44,981 nucleotides of DNA, taken from assembly GCA_002270565.1 (NCBI GenBank), contig NQMI01000229.1, positions 1 to 44,981 of the forward strand, in the 5' to 3' direction. The notes under the pieces were generated by a model. The model had not been told where the DNA came from, did not search any database, and worked only from the letters and a program-made list of their open reading frames with translations. The position numbers and the translations under genes are program-made. This document shows positions 11,413 through 21,636 of this stretch, piece after piece; position 1 is the stretch's first letter, and each line of letters begins with the position of its first letter. Source of the DNA: Stenocarpella maydis (lineage: Eukaryota; Ascomycota; Sordariomycetes; Diaporthales; Diaporthaceae).

Positions 11413-12196
11413 ATAAGAGCCTCATCGCTCATGCTGAGATACCGTCGCGGGTTCGTCGGTTACGGAAATGGGGCGTATGAAATGAGTATGATTTTGTATA
11501 GATAGACTCTCTAATGCCTAAACCTTCAGCGATTTTAGATGTGTAGGCACACTTGTCAGAATGTCGATATATATGACCCCTTTGAAAATCACAGAATGCA
11601 AGATTGTAACAAGTCGAATTATTACTTCCATAAGAGCCACATCGTAACGGAAGTTCTACAGTTTGTCACAGACACCATCTTATGCGAACAGGGACCTCAC
11701 TTCGTAGACCCATAATTCCGATCAACCCCCTTCCCAACCACCTGGATATTATTTAGGTTTTATAATTTCCTAACGTTCTATTTATTATTCTAGTGTATAA
11801 AAATTGCTGCATTATGAAATAAGTATTTAAAAGTGATATGTTTTGGTAAGGAAAGTGATCCAAATCAGGGGGCGGTCCGAATTTAGGCGGATGAACTTAC
11901 TATTATATACAGATAGGCAGGTAGATTATGAATACTGCTCTTAAATCATAAACACATTAATGCTTAATATATATACATATTAGAGTTTTTAATTAGTTAT
12001 ATCATTTTCCCACAACGCATAATGAGTCTATCCACTATCCAGCACCTAATCCGATCATGAGATTCAATGCTTCTAGGTTAACCAGACGCTGGGAGGTCTC
12101 CCAGGAGCCAATATCAGACCGGGGCTATTCTTAGGAAATAAATATTTCTTTCTATCCTACAGGACCAAGTAGCCTAGCTACATATTCTGTAAATTA
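11413..12196. other. Intergenic, AT-rich, no gene seen
   Basis: Between the three-exon gene and the left end of the Fot1/pogo-type transposon. The first ~200 bases are probably the 3' untranslated region. From about 11750 the sequence becomes AT-rich. No repeat or domain recognised. Confidence 0.5.
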
Positions 12197-12240
12197 AGTC
12201 AGCCTACCGTTTCACGCACCACCCCCTTCACGCACACCCG
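12197..12240 (+). repeat. Left terminal inverted repeat of the Fot1/pogo element
   Basis: Starts AGTCAGCCTACC right after the TA target site. It matches the reverse complement of 14075-14118 over 44 bases with one mismatch (G here at position 13, A in the partner). Confidence 0.92.
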
Positions 12241-12412
12241 GTTTCAGACACCCCTTCTTGACTCGCCCTCAACTAAATATCCATATTGCGACTTCTATAT
12301 AAATCCAATCTTCTCATCAATTATACCGTTCGATTCCTCATCTTCTTCTCTATCTTCTAGTATATCTTACATTCCTCCATCACGATATCTGGCTGCTGTG
12401 ACCGACCAGTTG

Positions 12413-14010
12413 AATGGGTCGTCCTAATGATAAGCATCTAAAGACCACTATATCTCTTAGTATAGCCTATGTTATCGTCTTTAAGGCGTACCAACTCGTA
12501 AAGAGTATAATTTGTCTCGCCAGAAGCTATTCCCAATACAAGAGTTAATTTTAGCCTACTAGGCCCCTCTATAGGGCCGTCTGAGCCGTCCCCCTATACA
12601 TATGGCCCTCCGCCACCTTACTACCCACATTGCTAATAATGATATCCCCAATCCTATAAAGTAATAACTAATGGGAAAGAACTGGCTGCATTATTTTTTG
12701 ATGAGGAATCCGTTTATAAAAACACTTAAGGCTGTGTATATCGAATATCGCCGTACTAATGGCGCTACCCATGAGAATATTAACATCTTTTTCGACCGCC
12801 TAGAGTTGCTTGAGATTAGTGATATCTCTCTTGAATACTAGTATAATGTTGATGAAGTTGGCTTTTAAGAAGGCAATAGTACTAACGGCCTAGTTATCGG
12901 CTCCTCAGCAGTCAATTCTATTATCAAAAAAACAGCCCTCTTGCGTCCACCTCAATAGAGTGCATTAGTGGGGCGGGCAAGGTGATCCCTCCCCTCATTA
13001 TCTTTAAGGGAAAATCTGTACAATAATAATGGTTTCCCGCTTAAGAACTTGATGATTTCAAGGGCTGGCTATTTATATACTTAGAGACGGGCTGGATGAA
13101 TGATTAACTTACTCTATTGTGGCTAACGATGATGTTTGAGCCTACTACCCGGCCCTTTAATCCCGAGCAGTGGAGGGTCCTCCTTCTTGATGGCTACCGC
13201 TCGCATATAACTGATGATTTTATGTGGCACTGCTTTAAATCAAAGATCTGGCTTGTATTTCTTCCCCCCTATACTTTATATATACTATAGCCCCTTGATG
13301 TTGTTATATTCTCACTTTTGAAGAGGAGGTATCGTTAGAATCTTGCCCTACTAGCTACTATATATGACACTAAGGAATCCTCCAAAGAATTCTTCCTTTG
13401 CGCCTATTTTAAGGCTTAAAATAGTATCTTCAGACTAACTACTATTAAGAAGGTATGGATAACTATAGGAATCTTCCCCTAAGATTGAGTAAAGGCGAAG
13501 AGATTACGACTGGTAGCTTAAAACAATAATACCACAGGCAATAGTCACGATACTGGGCCAATAAGCACTCTAATTAACTTAGACTTGGCTGCAATCGATT
13601 TAAAAATGCTATATTCCTCTTGTTACATCCAATTAATTGAATCAGAGTTACGTGGCGTTGGCGATATCTTTAAGTTGCCTACTATCCGCTTGCTCTTCTG
13701 GAAGGTCTGCAAGGGCCTTGATGAGTTAGCTGCCCGTGCAGTAATTGCTGAGGAGGAGAATATAGTCCTTATGGCTGCTTTGGAGCATTAGAGACCCAAG
13801 AAGAAGAGGAGGGTATTACTAGACCCAAATTTAAAGTTTGTGGGTATTGTGGCTATCGCGAGGGAGAGGGCTGCTATGGGACTTATTGAGGAAGAGCCCC
13901 AGGCAATACTTAACAACAATGAGTTAGGGGATAATGATGAGGTTGAGGAAATGGACTGTATTATAGTGCAGGACCCAAGTGATGAGGACTACTTGTCCGA
14001 TTGCGAATAG
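12413..14010 (+). pseudogene. Degenerate pogo/Fot1 transposase (DDE_1 type)
   Basis: Readable blocks are NVDEVGF with the first catalytic Asp (near 12845); PPLIIFKGKSVQ (near 12990); WRVLLLDGYRSHIT with the second Asp (near 13175-13205); FLPPYTLYIL, a stop, then PLDVVIFSLLKRRY (13260-13330), normally PPHSTHLLQPLDVGVF; and a C-terminal KKKRRVLLDPNLKFV with an acidic tail ending at 14010. In intact relatives these make one ~500-residue protein with an N-terminal helix-turn-helix. Stops such as TAG for CAG or TGG occur throughout. A 68-codon piece at 13585-13791 is the longest open stretch. Confidence 0.88.
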
Positions 14011-14074
14011 CTTCATTACTCGTTAAGTAAATAAGTGTTGAAGTTGAGGGTGCTTCTAGGGGAGGTTAAAAAGT

Positions 14075-14118
14075 CGGGTGTGCGTGAAGGGGGTGGTGCG
14101 TGAAATGGTAGGCTGACT
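14075..14118 (-). repeat. Right terminal inverted repeat of the Fot1/pogo element
   Basis: Reverse complement of the left repeat, ending GGCTGACT directly before the TA duplicate at 14119-14120. The single mismatch to the left arm is a transition. Confidence 0.92.
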
Positions 14119-16075
14119 TAATTATTCTTGTTAGTTGACGGTAATGACCGACGAGAAACATTACCTCCCCGTGCAAAGCCAGTCAGTTTTATATTACACA
14201 GACCTTCATACATCTCGGCGACCTCGAGCAACGGCTCTTTAGTCAGCGATATCTATACCGTGGAGAACACCACTCCTTCACCACGAGCTCGTGGATTGGG
14301 CGCCTTAGCGTTGGTGGTATATCGGCCGTAGCGTGGGCTGAGGTGCAACACGTTGCTCCCGGGAAGTTAAACAAGCACCTGGGAAACGCGACAGACACCG
14401 GCTTGTTTATACTAGCGGAGAGATGGATGTACTGTCAATATGAATGAATCCAGAAATACAAGACCCGTATTACATGCAAAAAACGGGCACACAGCTGCTG
14501 TTTGGGGTTTCCTTTCCGTATTCTCAAGATCCTGATTGCGCGGCGAAGGCAGCTAGGTTTTGCTGCTCCGCCTGTTTTCCACCAGAGCACACCTAGGATC
14601 CAAATGCCTGCGGGATACTCACAGTGATTTACTGTTGGTAGGAAGTCGACAAGACGAAAGGAGTAGGCAGGGTCTGTGTGCAACAGGCAGATGGTAGCAA
14701 TGCTATGTTAAGGATGGGCGATGATTGGGCCGATCTCAACAGACTAATGTTTAGTTTCGGGGATGCTACATCCAAGCCTAAGTAAGATATGACAGGCAGG
14801 CTTTAATACACAGGTACATAGGTACAATTCATATTCTCCAGGATGGTATAAAAAGTCCATTATGCAATAGATCCAGTGCCTTTGAAGGCCGGAAGCCCAC
14901 GTGTTAGTTAGGAGCACCCCACTAGGATCTTTGAGCATGTGACGATGGTCTGATCTGATCCGGCTTTTGACTATCTACTCTAGTAGCTTGTGGAAATTCT
15001 TGTTCTGTCCCCGTCCTTCCGCCAGGCTTCCGCCCGGTGCTAGGGCGGAAGGAGTTAGAAGCTGTGCGATCGTAAAGTTAGATAATTATCGGACTATGTA
15101 AGCCTACTAACTGTATTGGAGAATTTTAACCTGCGTAGGGCAGAAATCGAGGGGGATCTGGGATCTCTGGAATAGGTGTGGCATGATTGACGCCACAAAA
15201 GTATACGGAGGTTGCCATGTTCCCGAAGTTTACGGAGTTTGCCGCCTCACCTCATAGACTGGCGACACATCATCAACTTGGAGCAGCTGATAGGTCCATA
15301 GCCCTGACCGAAAGCGGCTAGAACTACTAGCACTCCGGGAGGCCGTTTTGTAAGATGGTAACATATATACCAGGGTGCTGCGCCGAAATTTCAGATTTAA
15401 CATGGAGTTAAAATAGCTAGTTAAAAAGTGTGAGTTTGTATGGGAAAGGCGGCCGGAATCGCGCCCCGGCCGGAATGAAGACCCATGATATTAAAGGGAT
15501 TTGGAAACATATGGAGAGACTTCCGCAATGACCCCGCACCGTTCTCAAAGAAGCAGATTTCTATATGTTCAGACTGCTTAACGTTCAAGACGCAAGGTCC
15601 TTTGAACATTAACACTACTCGGCTGCACATATCCTGGTGCTTAATGCAGACAGATGTTTACTTTGGGGTCTTGCCACCGTCGTAGCCAGGGAATTACTGT
15701 GGCTTCGGGCCGGCCCGGCAGGGGGCTGGATCTTGACAGGCGTGGGCGGAAAGCTCGAAGCTAAGCCGCTGAATTCATAGTTACTAACGAGAAGCGAAGA
15801 ACATTAGACTTGAGATCACAGTCCGAGGATATATTTAGGGCTGACAAATAGAAGCCCAAATTATTCAGACACAAACTCTCCGGCTGAATAAAGACCAAAG
15901 GCTCAAGGATACAATAACCATCAGTAGACGCCCTGTTTTCAGTGCCAAATTTCTGGACATGTATCGATCCTCACACACCTTAACCTTAGCAGTAAGGAGT
16001 CTTCCCATATCTAGTTTATCATGTCAACACTCATGTGTTTTGATTACTGGTGAGAAAATCGGGAGTTTCTTTTTA
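14119..16075. other. Long intergenic region without a convincing gene
   Basis: Almost 2 kb between the transposon and the CAP-protein gene. Short frames of 60-80 codons exist on both strands (for example 14435-14683 minus and 15421-15630 minus) but show no domain, signal peptide or splice context. It includes a short perfect stem-loop at 15027 and GC-rich palindromic patches near 15450 (around CGGCCGGAAT) and 15707 (GGGCCGGCCC). It may hold unrecognisable old transposon debris. Confidence 0.45.
15027..15051. repeat. Perfect 9-bp stem-loop
   Basis: CTTCCGCCC and GGGCGGAAG flank a 7-base loop. A third partial copy (CCTTCCGCC) lies just upstream at about 15015. No gene ends here, so a terminator role is not supported. 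Confidence 0.55.
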
Positions 16076-16771
16076 TCAACCCGGAGGGTCGTAACGGCCA
16101 ACAACGTAGTATCCCCCGTTGCCATCGGGTGCAGCTGCCATGCCGACCGAGAAGGTAGAGCGCCAGATAACTTGAGGTGTAGAGTAGTCAGTAAATAGTA
16201 TCCAAGAGAATTTCGAACGGGTCAAGAACGTACGATATTGGAGGTACGGCTCATGCGAGGACTCGCCAACATCCTGGCCGTTATAGTCCTCCTCCTCACC
16301 AACCCAGTCCTTAGCAGCATCAGCTAAAGGAGAGCCAGATCTCGGCCACCACCACAGGCTCTCACCATCAGAGGTGGAGTGTTCCAGGTAGCCGGAGGAC
16401 CCGTAGTAGTGGGCAAGATACTTTGCCCACTCGAGGGCGGCGCTGGCCTGGCTGGCATCCCAGGTGAGCTCGGGGGAGCCAGCTGAATAACGGGCGTTAT
16501 TCTGGATATCCAGAGCGTCCTGCTCATCGTCTGTAAGGCTGTATGTGGCTCGTTTGGTGGTAGTGTTAGAGTACCCTTTTTCAGGAAGAGCCTCCTGCTT
16601 ATCGTCGGTAAGGCTAGATGTGGCTTGTTTGGTGGTAGTGTTAGGGTACCTTTTTTCAAAGAGAGCCTCAACACCCTGGGGTTTCAGGAGAGGGTAAGAT
16701 TCGCCGGACCGCTTCTGAGGACGAAGTGCCAGTGCTAGAGGCAGAACAGACAGGATAGCTGCAGTCTTCAT
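16076..16771 (-). CDS. Secreted CAP/PR-1-family protein with an N-terminal tandem repeat
   Basis: Begins with a clear signal peptide (MKTAAILSVLPLALA) followed by a Lys-Arg site at residues 20-21, suitable for Kex2-type processing. Residues 35-84 are two 25-residue tandem repeats (EALFEKRYPNTTTKQATSS and EALPEKGYSNTTTKRATYS, each ending LTDDxQ). The CAP domain follows: LDIQNNARYSAGSPELTWD, then ALEWAKYLAHY, LEHSTSDGESLWWW, and VIWRSTFSVGMAAAP with YYVVGRYDPPG at the end. CAP proteins bind sterols or lipids, or act in host interaction; the role here is unknown. A 63-nt in-frame segment (16171-16233) has donor GTACGT, branch TACTGAC and acceptor AAG, and removing it brings the CAP core closer to the family. 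The mature transcript may therefore encode 210 rather than 231 residues. Confidence 0.85.
   Translation of the reverse strand: MKTAAILSVLPLALALRPQKRSGESYPLLKPQGVEALFEKRYPNTTTKQATSSLTDDKQEALPEKGYSNTTTKRATYSLTDDEQDALDIQNNARYSAGSPELTWDASQASAALEWAKYLAHYYGSSGYLEHSTSDGESLWWWPRSGSPLADAAKDWVGEEEDYNGQDVGESSHEPYLQYRTFLTRSKFSWILFTDYSTPQVIWRSTFSVGMAAAPDGNGGYYVVGRYDPPG
16520..16669 (-). repeat. Two 75-bp coding tandem repeats in the CAP gene
   Basis: Codons 35-59 and 60-84 of the CAP protein are direct repeats. The first unit keeps EKR, a dibasic site; the second has EKG. The unit is Thr-rich (NTTTK) and acidic at its end (LTDD). Confidence 0.85.
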
Positions 16772-17449
16772 CTTGCTCAGAGCTTATGTGTGCCTGAAAT
16801 AGAGCTGATCTGTATCTTTCCAAAAATGTCGTCACAATGAGGAGTGGTATGGAGTTGAGAATACTGCAAAACTTCTCATGGTGTTTGAGGTCATTTATAA
16901 GGATCTTCAATGTCATGGTCAAAGACCTAAGAATCCTATGGACGTGGCCTAGAACCACTTAGATTTAAAGAATCATGCTAGTGTGGCCTAGCGCTATCTA
17001 CATGTACTTTGCCCGAACAAAGAAGCTGAGAATTATGGACCAAGACCTGAGAATCATGTGAGAGTACGCAATGCAGATATATTTTTCCTAGACAAAGGAG
17101 CTGAAAATTATGCCCGCATGAGTCACCTTAAACATTTTAACGCCTCTCCTGCTTCTTAAAGGTATTAGTACATAGTAGATAGAAAATCTGTTTGAACAGC
17201 AGTTCCGGCCCATGGGAGGCTCGATGAAAGGCACCGTAGTATCCGGCACCGGAGCACCGCTCAGGCTGATACGGCGCCTAAGTTACTGCCGGGCTTCGCT
17301 CAGGCCAGCATGCACCGAGATTCATAAGGGATAGTATAAGGGTGGTGAATAAAAGCAAAGTGAATACCATGAGCTGAGCTGTGTTACAAACTGGACGCGG
17401 TAGCCTCGCCCAACACTAACTCACCTACTAGTACCACGCTCCCATAAGT
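16772..17449. other. Intergenic region between CAP and DUF6594 genes, with short imperfect repeats
   Basis: Contains several related phrases, GACCTAAGAATC, GACCTGAGAATCATG, GCTGAGAATTATG and GCTGAAAATTATG, between about 16920 and 17120, and two GTGGCCTAG copies near 16944 and 16982. These look like a decayed short repeat in the CAP promoter. No gene seen. Confidence 0.45.
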
Positions 17450-18556
17450 TCATCCCGTCAAGGTGAGATTGATGCCCGTACTTGTGCAGTTCCCCAGACA
17501 CTGTACCGTGCTTGTCCCTCCTTCACCGGCACCTATGGCACTGCCGATAAAGACAACCTCGATGGCGGCAAACCTAGAGGATTTAACGTCAGCCACAGGG
17601 ACCTGGCAACCTTGGACCACACAGGAAAGGGTGACTCGCGTTGCCGTCGCCGCAATCATCTCAGCCCTCTTCGCCGAGCTGAACACGCCCATCATGAGCG
17701 CGAACAAGGTCGTGAACGCGGCCGTGACGCCGATCCGCACGCTGACCGAGCCGATGCGGTTGAGGGCGAAGATGGACAGCACCGGCACGGCCGACGCCAG
17801 GACGGCCGTGAGGGTGTTGCTCGCGCGGTTGATGCCCCCGCTGCCATACGACTTGTCGCCGCTCCGGGCGTCGACGACCTCGCCCGAGCCGATGTGCCGG
17901 CCTATGGTGAACTCGTAGGCCCGTACTGCGGTGTTGAGAAGCCACTCCGTGAAGGGGTCGCTCCTGGCGCCGGGCGGCTCGAGGCAGACGAAATCCCCAG
18001 CCCTGTCGCCCGCCCACGTCTCCGCCTCGTAGCCAGTGAGGAAGGAGCTGCCTCCGGCTGCGTCCCGGAGCCATTCCTTGAGGCCTCTGAGCTGGGACTT
18101 CATGGGCTTGTCGATTTGCCCGAGCGAGGATACTGGTTGAGACGGGTACAGGTTAGAAGACGATGGCGGTTGGCCGCTTGGGCATCCATAATACCTTGTA
18201 TGAGAAGGTCATCTGCGGCGGTGGTCAGTACTTCTGTTTGCAGAGGAGGGCAATGTCTTCTTCCTCTACTGACTGTACTCCTTTAGAACCTCCCGGATCG
18301 CCTTCAGCTTCTGGTGCTGCTCGCAATTGCCATCACGTGCCAGGCGGAAGTTCGTGCTATATGCCGCCTCCTGTGCCAGGGCCTCGTCCTCCACGCGGTA
18401 CGCGATCATGAGCTCCTTTTCCATCTGGATAATCTCAGCCTGTAGCGAGAGTAGGCACAGGATGCTCAGGTTGTCGAACCTGCGAAAAATGGCGACATCC
18501 TTCTCCTTGCTCATCAGAACCGCTAACCGCGGGTACCCCCTCTGAGGAGAAGTCAT
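17450..18556 (-). CDS. DUF6594 membrane protein, three exons
   Basis: Proposed exons (minus) are 18556-18274, 18132-17640 and 17573-17450, giving 299 residues. The start is right for the family: GYPRLAVLMSKEKDVAIFRR, then the LLSLQAEIIQMEKEL segment. The C-terminal half has the family's hydrophobic helices: TLTAVLASAVPVLSIFALN, VTAAFTTLFALMMGVF followed by SSAKRAEMIAATATFA, and IEVVFIGSAIG. Intron 1 has donor GTCAGT, branch CTAAC and acceptor CCAG. Intron 2 (17574-17639, 66 nt) needs a GC donor (GCGAGT), with CTGAC near its TCTAG end. Only that choice restores AATATFAAIEVVFIG, which is how the family reads; without splicing the frame stays open but inserts 22 foreign residues. DUF6594 has no known biochemical function. 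Confidence 0.85.
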
Positions 18557-19128
18557 GACGATGATGCAGTTTCATAAGTCTGGAAAAAGAGTGTATTTGA
18601 TTCTTCCGGCCTATCCACAGAAACCCTTCCCACTCCAAGTACGTTGGTAGGAAGATCAGGTAAGCTACCTGCTGGTCAAGCATCAAGTAGGCGGGGGAAT
18701 ACGGGGTTGGACAAAGGAGCGCGAACTCCCACACTGGTCGCCACTGACTGGTCATATTTCTGCGGTTGTATGGAAGCGCCTGTTTTGGTGGCTTGCATGA
18801 GCTGAAATCTCAATCCTTCAGCTTAGCAAATCATGGCTTGAGATCTGACTGCGAGCATGGGCGCTTATCACAACGCGCAATAGTTCATTGGACCGGTACT
18901 TCCCGAAGGCCATGCGGACAGCCTCCGACCCAGTAATAAATTTGCCTAATTCGTCGCGCCCATCGACTGGGTTGAGGCTTTAGACATAAAGTCCCCCCTT
19001 GGTGGCATTTCTGAAGTCCCGGTGGCCTGGAATATCGGATACATCAATTACATCGGGGGAGGTGAGTGTACCCTGTGTAAAAAGGTTGCTCGTCGCCGGG
19101 CCTTAATGTTGAGATCGCGACCTAGGCC
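18557..19128. other. Divergent promoter region
   Basis: Lies between the minus-strand DUF6594 gene and the plus-strand gene starting at 19129, so both promoters must be here. A possible in-frame reading at 18600-18755 shows no domain. No clear motif found. Confidence 0.45.
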
Positions 19129-20704
19129 ATGGCGGACCCTATGACTATAGTCTTGCTGGTATCGACCACCGTCTCCCTGCTGTCCGCCTCAATTGGAGTA
19201 GCCAGCAATGTCGAAGAAGCCTATCGATCATCCGCCCTGTTCCCGCATAGGATCGAGCGCCTCCAGACAGAGGTCACGGCGCTCCGCGGGGTGGTTGACG
19301 AGTGCTACGAAACTGTCGTCGGTGGTCCAGTCCAGGCGCCTCCCCATGTGAAGGAGCTTCTCATTGCCTGCTTTGACCAGGGCAAGGAGGTGGAGAAAGT
19401 CATCAACAAGGCGGCAGAAGCGAGGCGAAAGCCGTTCGGCATGTTTCGGGTCGAGGCGGTCTTCTTCATTCTGTCCCCGCAGGGCAAACAGCTGGACAGC
19501 TCTGTCGCCGTGTTTCGCGACAAGGTCGGCATCCTTAGAGACGCATGCTCCGAGTAAGCCCCCCGGGTCAGAGCCCAGGTGCTTCTCTCGAGTCCTGCTA
19601 ACCAGGACCTATCGCAAGGGTTCGGCTGCGCTCACAGCTGGTGGAGTTGAGGTTAGTGCTCTAGTTGGGCGTCATGTTTTACTCCATCCTTGCAGGGGCT
19701 TCAAGCAGCTGAATGTGACCCAGCGCCGGCATGGCGAGAATCATGGATTTTCAAGAACAGCATAATTTCCGTGGCCAGCACGAACAATTCCATGGCCCGC
19801 ACCAGCAGCGCTACGAGGACGAGCAAGGCACGGGAGACGCCCAAGGCCCGCGCTCCTCTGCTCCTGCCAGCCCCTCAGCCTCGCGGGCGGAGCGTGGTGA
19901 CCAAAGACGTCCACAAGTCAGTGACGAGTTGCAGATTGCCCTACGGGACACTCTGAGAACCAGCCTGACATCGTGGGCCGTTGACGACTTCGTCCTCAAC
20001 GGCACGGTTCGTGTCGAAAGCGGTGACCCGGAGACAACAGCGACGGTGCTGGTCGAGGACCCCCGAGGGGAAGGTGGCCAACGGTTTCGACCTGTCCCTG
20101 CTGCGGTGGTTCCCTACTACCCGGCACGCATCAAGATGGACACGGGCTCGACAGGCGACTTTGTGACCCTCGACTACCTCTCCAGGGCTGGTTTCAACAT
20201 CAGCGCCCTGACACCCATTCCCACAGACGATCAGGAAGAGTTCGAAGGCCTCGATCAGGTCAAGTATAAGCCGAGGTTCAAGGTGAACCTCAGGTGGTAC
20301 CGCCAGGGCGAGTCGCAGGTGAACGACATACCGTTTTATGTGGTAGACCAAGGCCCGTTCGATCTTCTCTTGTCATCGCGCCGCTTTGCGGCCGAGGCTG
20401 AACGGCGCCTGTGCTCTCTGCCCCTAGTACGCCCATGGAGAAACCGGTGGACAAGGAAGAGGAGAGGTGAGCTATATCCCGGGGTCCAGGAGGCCAGGTG
20501 TGACAGTCAGATGAGCAGCCGCTGACACTTTTTTTCTTTTGTCTTGCAGAGGAGATCGAGAGCGAGATTGAAAAGGAAAAGAAGAAACTTGAAGAGGCCA
20601 AAGAGCAGGAACAGAGGGAGTTTGATACCGCCCGGGCAAGGAGGATTCCGCCGGTTGGTCGCGTGTCAACAGTAAACACAGTCGCTTCCAACGGCGTGCC
20701 TTAG
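19129..20704 (+). CDS. Fungal helical N-terminal domain fused to a retropepsin-like (DTG) domain and coiled coil
   Basis: Proposed exons are 19129-19553, 19724-20466 and 20550-20704, joined in phase (2, then 1), giving 440 residues. The start sits in GCCATGG. Exon 1 (MADPMTIVLLVSTTVSLLSA; IERLQTEVTALRGVVDEC) resembles the helical N-terminal domains that precede NTPase or ankyrin parts in fungal STAND-type proteins. Exon 2 holds a Gln/Pro-rich linker and then YPARIKMDTGSTGDFVTLDY with Asp281-Thr-Gly, a retropepsin-type active-site signature, followed by the beta-rich YKPRFKVNLRWYRQG and PFDLLLSSRRFAAEAERR. Exon 3 is a charged coiled coil (EEIESEIEKEKKKLEEAKEQ). Introns: GTAAGC to CCCAG, and GTGAGC to a pyrimidine-rich TTGCAG. 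The exon 1-2 join is the least certain; two genes are possible. Protease activity is inference. Confidence 0.7.
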
Positions 20705-21000
20705 CAGCTGGTCATCGTGAGGGAAGGGCCCGTTGAATCAATGCATTGCAAATATGTTAATAGGCATGAGTTGAGATGTTTCCAAAGGGCGTATGCTCAT
20801 AGTAAATACGGACCACATCCCTAAACTTCGGTTTTATAAACTATTGTAAACTTTTCTCAATATAATATATGTAGCTATTCTTTTTTATGTGCTAGGAGGC
20901 GCTGTTATTATTATTTCGCATAATACTTCATAATACAATCCGGAACATAGCGGTTGCGAGTTCGTCTTAATAATTGATAAGCACAAATGAATTTATAAAA

Positions 21001-21636
21001 ATGAACTCCTATTTTCCATTATTTACGAACAACAGGGAAGTGTGGCCATCCGTGATACCTGTTTTCTCCCAGCCCGAGAATCAAGAGCAGGTTGGCTCTC
21101 ATCTGCGACCTACTTTCAGAAGCCTGGCTCATGTGGCGGATTCCCGGATGCCTATCGGAACGAAGGCAGAAGTCCTGACAGGTCCGCTGTCTAAGGTGGG
21201 ATGGGAAGTAGAGCTTTCAACACTCCCTCAGGGCCGTTGGAAAGTAACAGTTGGCAGCAAATATATGGCGCTGTTTACAACAGGACGCTACACCAACCTG
21301 GCCGAGAAGGACAGCATTACTATCAGACTCAGTTGTTATCACATCAACAAGGAGGAACTGAGGACAGGGCATAGGTTGGACAAGACTTGGCGGTTCACAA
21401 TCAAGACAGACACGATGTCGACGCTATTGATGGTGACGGATATAGAGCGGCTATCAGTTTGATGCGACTGCTGTAACGGCGATCTGATCGAAGTATCGTT
21501 TTACTGCTATACCTGTGGGAGTGTCTGTGGCGATTGTTATAACGCAGAGGAACATGAACATCCGGACCAACATATAGCTGAGGAGGGCCCCCTATATCGT
21601 CTTTTGGTCGGCCGGTGTGGTGTGACTAGTGCATGA
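21001..21636 (+). pseudogene. Uncharacterised protein with a C-terminal zinc-finger-like module, interrupted by one TGA
   Basis: An ATG-started frame of 153 codons (MNSYFPLFTNNREVWPSVIP; GWEVELSTLPQGRWKVTVGS) ends at TGA 21460-21462, but the same frame stays open to 21636. The continuation is cysteine/histidine-rich: CDCCNGDLI, FYCYTCGSVCGDCYN and EEHEHPDQHI. The C/H spacing looks like a small treble-clef or ZZ-type finger, as found at the C-termini of many fungal regulatory proteins. The TGA is preceded by Val and followed directly by the first Cys, and could be a CGA changed by C to T. No intron long enough to skip the stop is obvious. The true product may simply be the 153-residue protein. 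I do not recognise the N-terminal part. Confidence 0.45.

Larger units (their letters stand above)
12197..14118 (+). mobile_element. Fot1/pogo-type (Tc1-mariner superfamily) DNA transposon, 1922 bp, inactivated
   Basis: Both ends carry the same ~44-bp terminal sequence in inverted orientation starting AGTCAGCCTACC, and each end abuts a TA (12195-12196 and 14119-14120), the target duplication of Tc1/mariner/pogo elements. The AGTC start, ~1.9-kb length and DDE transposase remnant fit the fungal Fot1 group. The transposase is destroyed by many TAG and TAA codons where Trp or Gln is expected, and the TIRs differ at one G/A position, all consistent with RIP. The copy looks complete in length but non-functional. 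Confidence 0.92.

Noticed and set aside
14435..14938. Two minus-strand frames of 64-82 codons after the transposon
   Set aside because: No domain, no splice-compatible neighbours and unremarkable composition; probably chance frames.
17612..18286. 224-codon plus-strand frame over the DUF6594 gene
   Set aside because: It is a His/Arg/Glu-rich shadow of the minus-strand gene, whose frame matches the family.
21460..21462. Selenocysteine at the TGA of the zinc-finger-like gene
   Set aside because: Filamentous ascomycetes generally lack selenoprotein machinery and no SECIS-like structure was looked for or seen; nonsense mutation is simpler.
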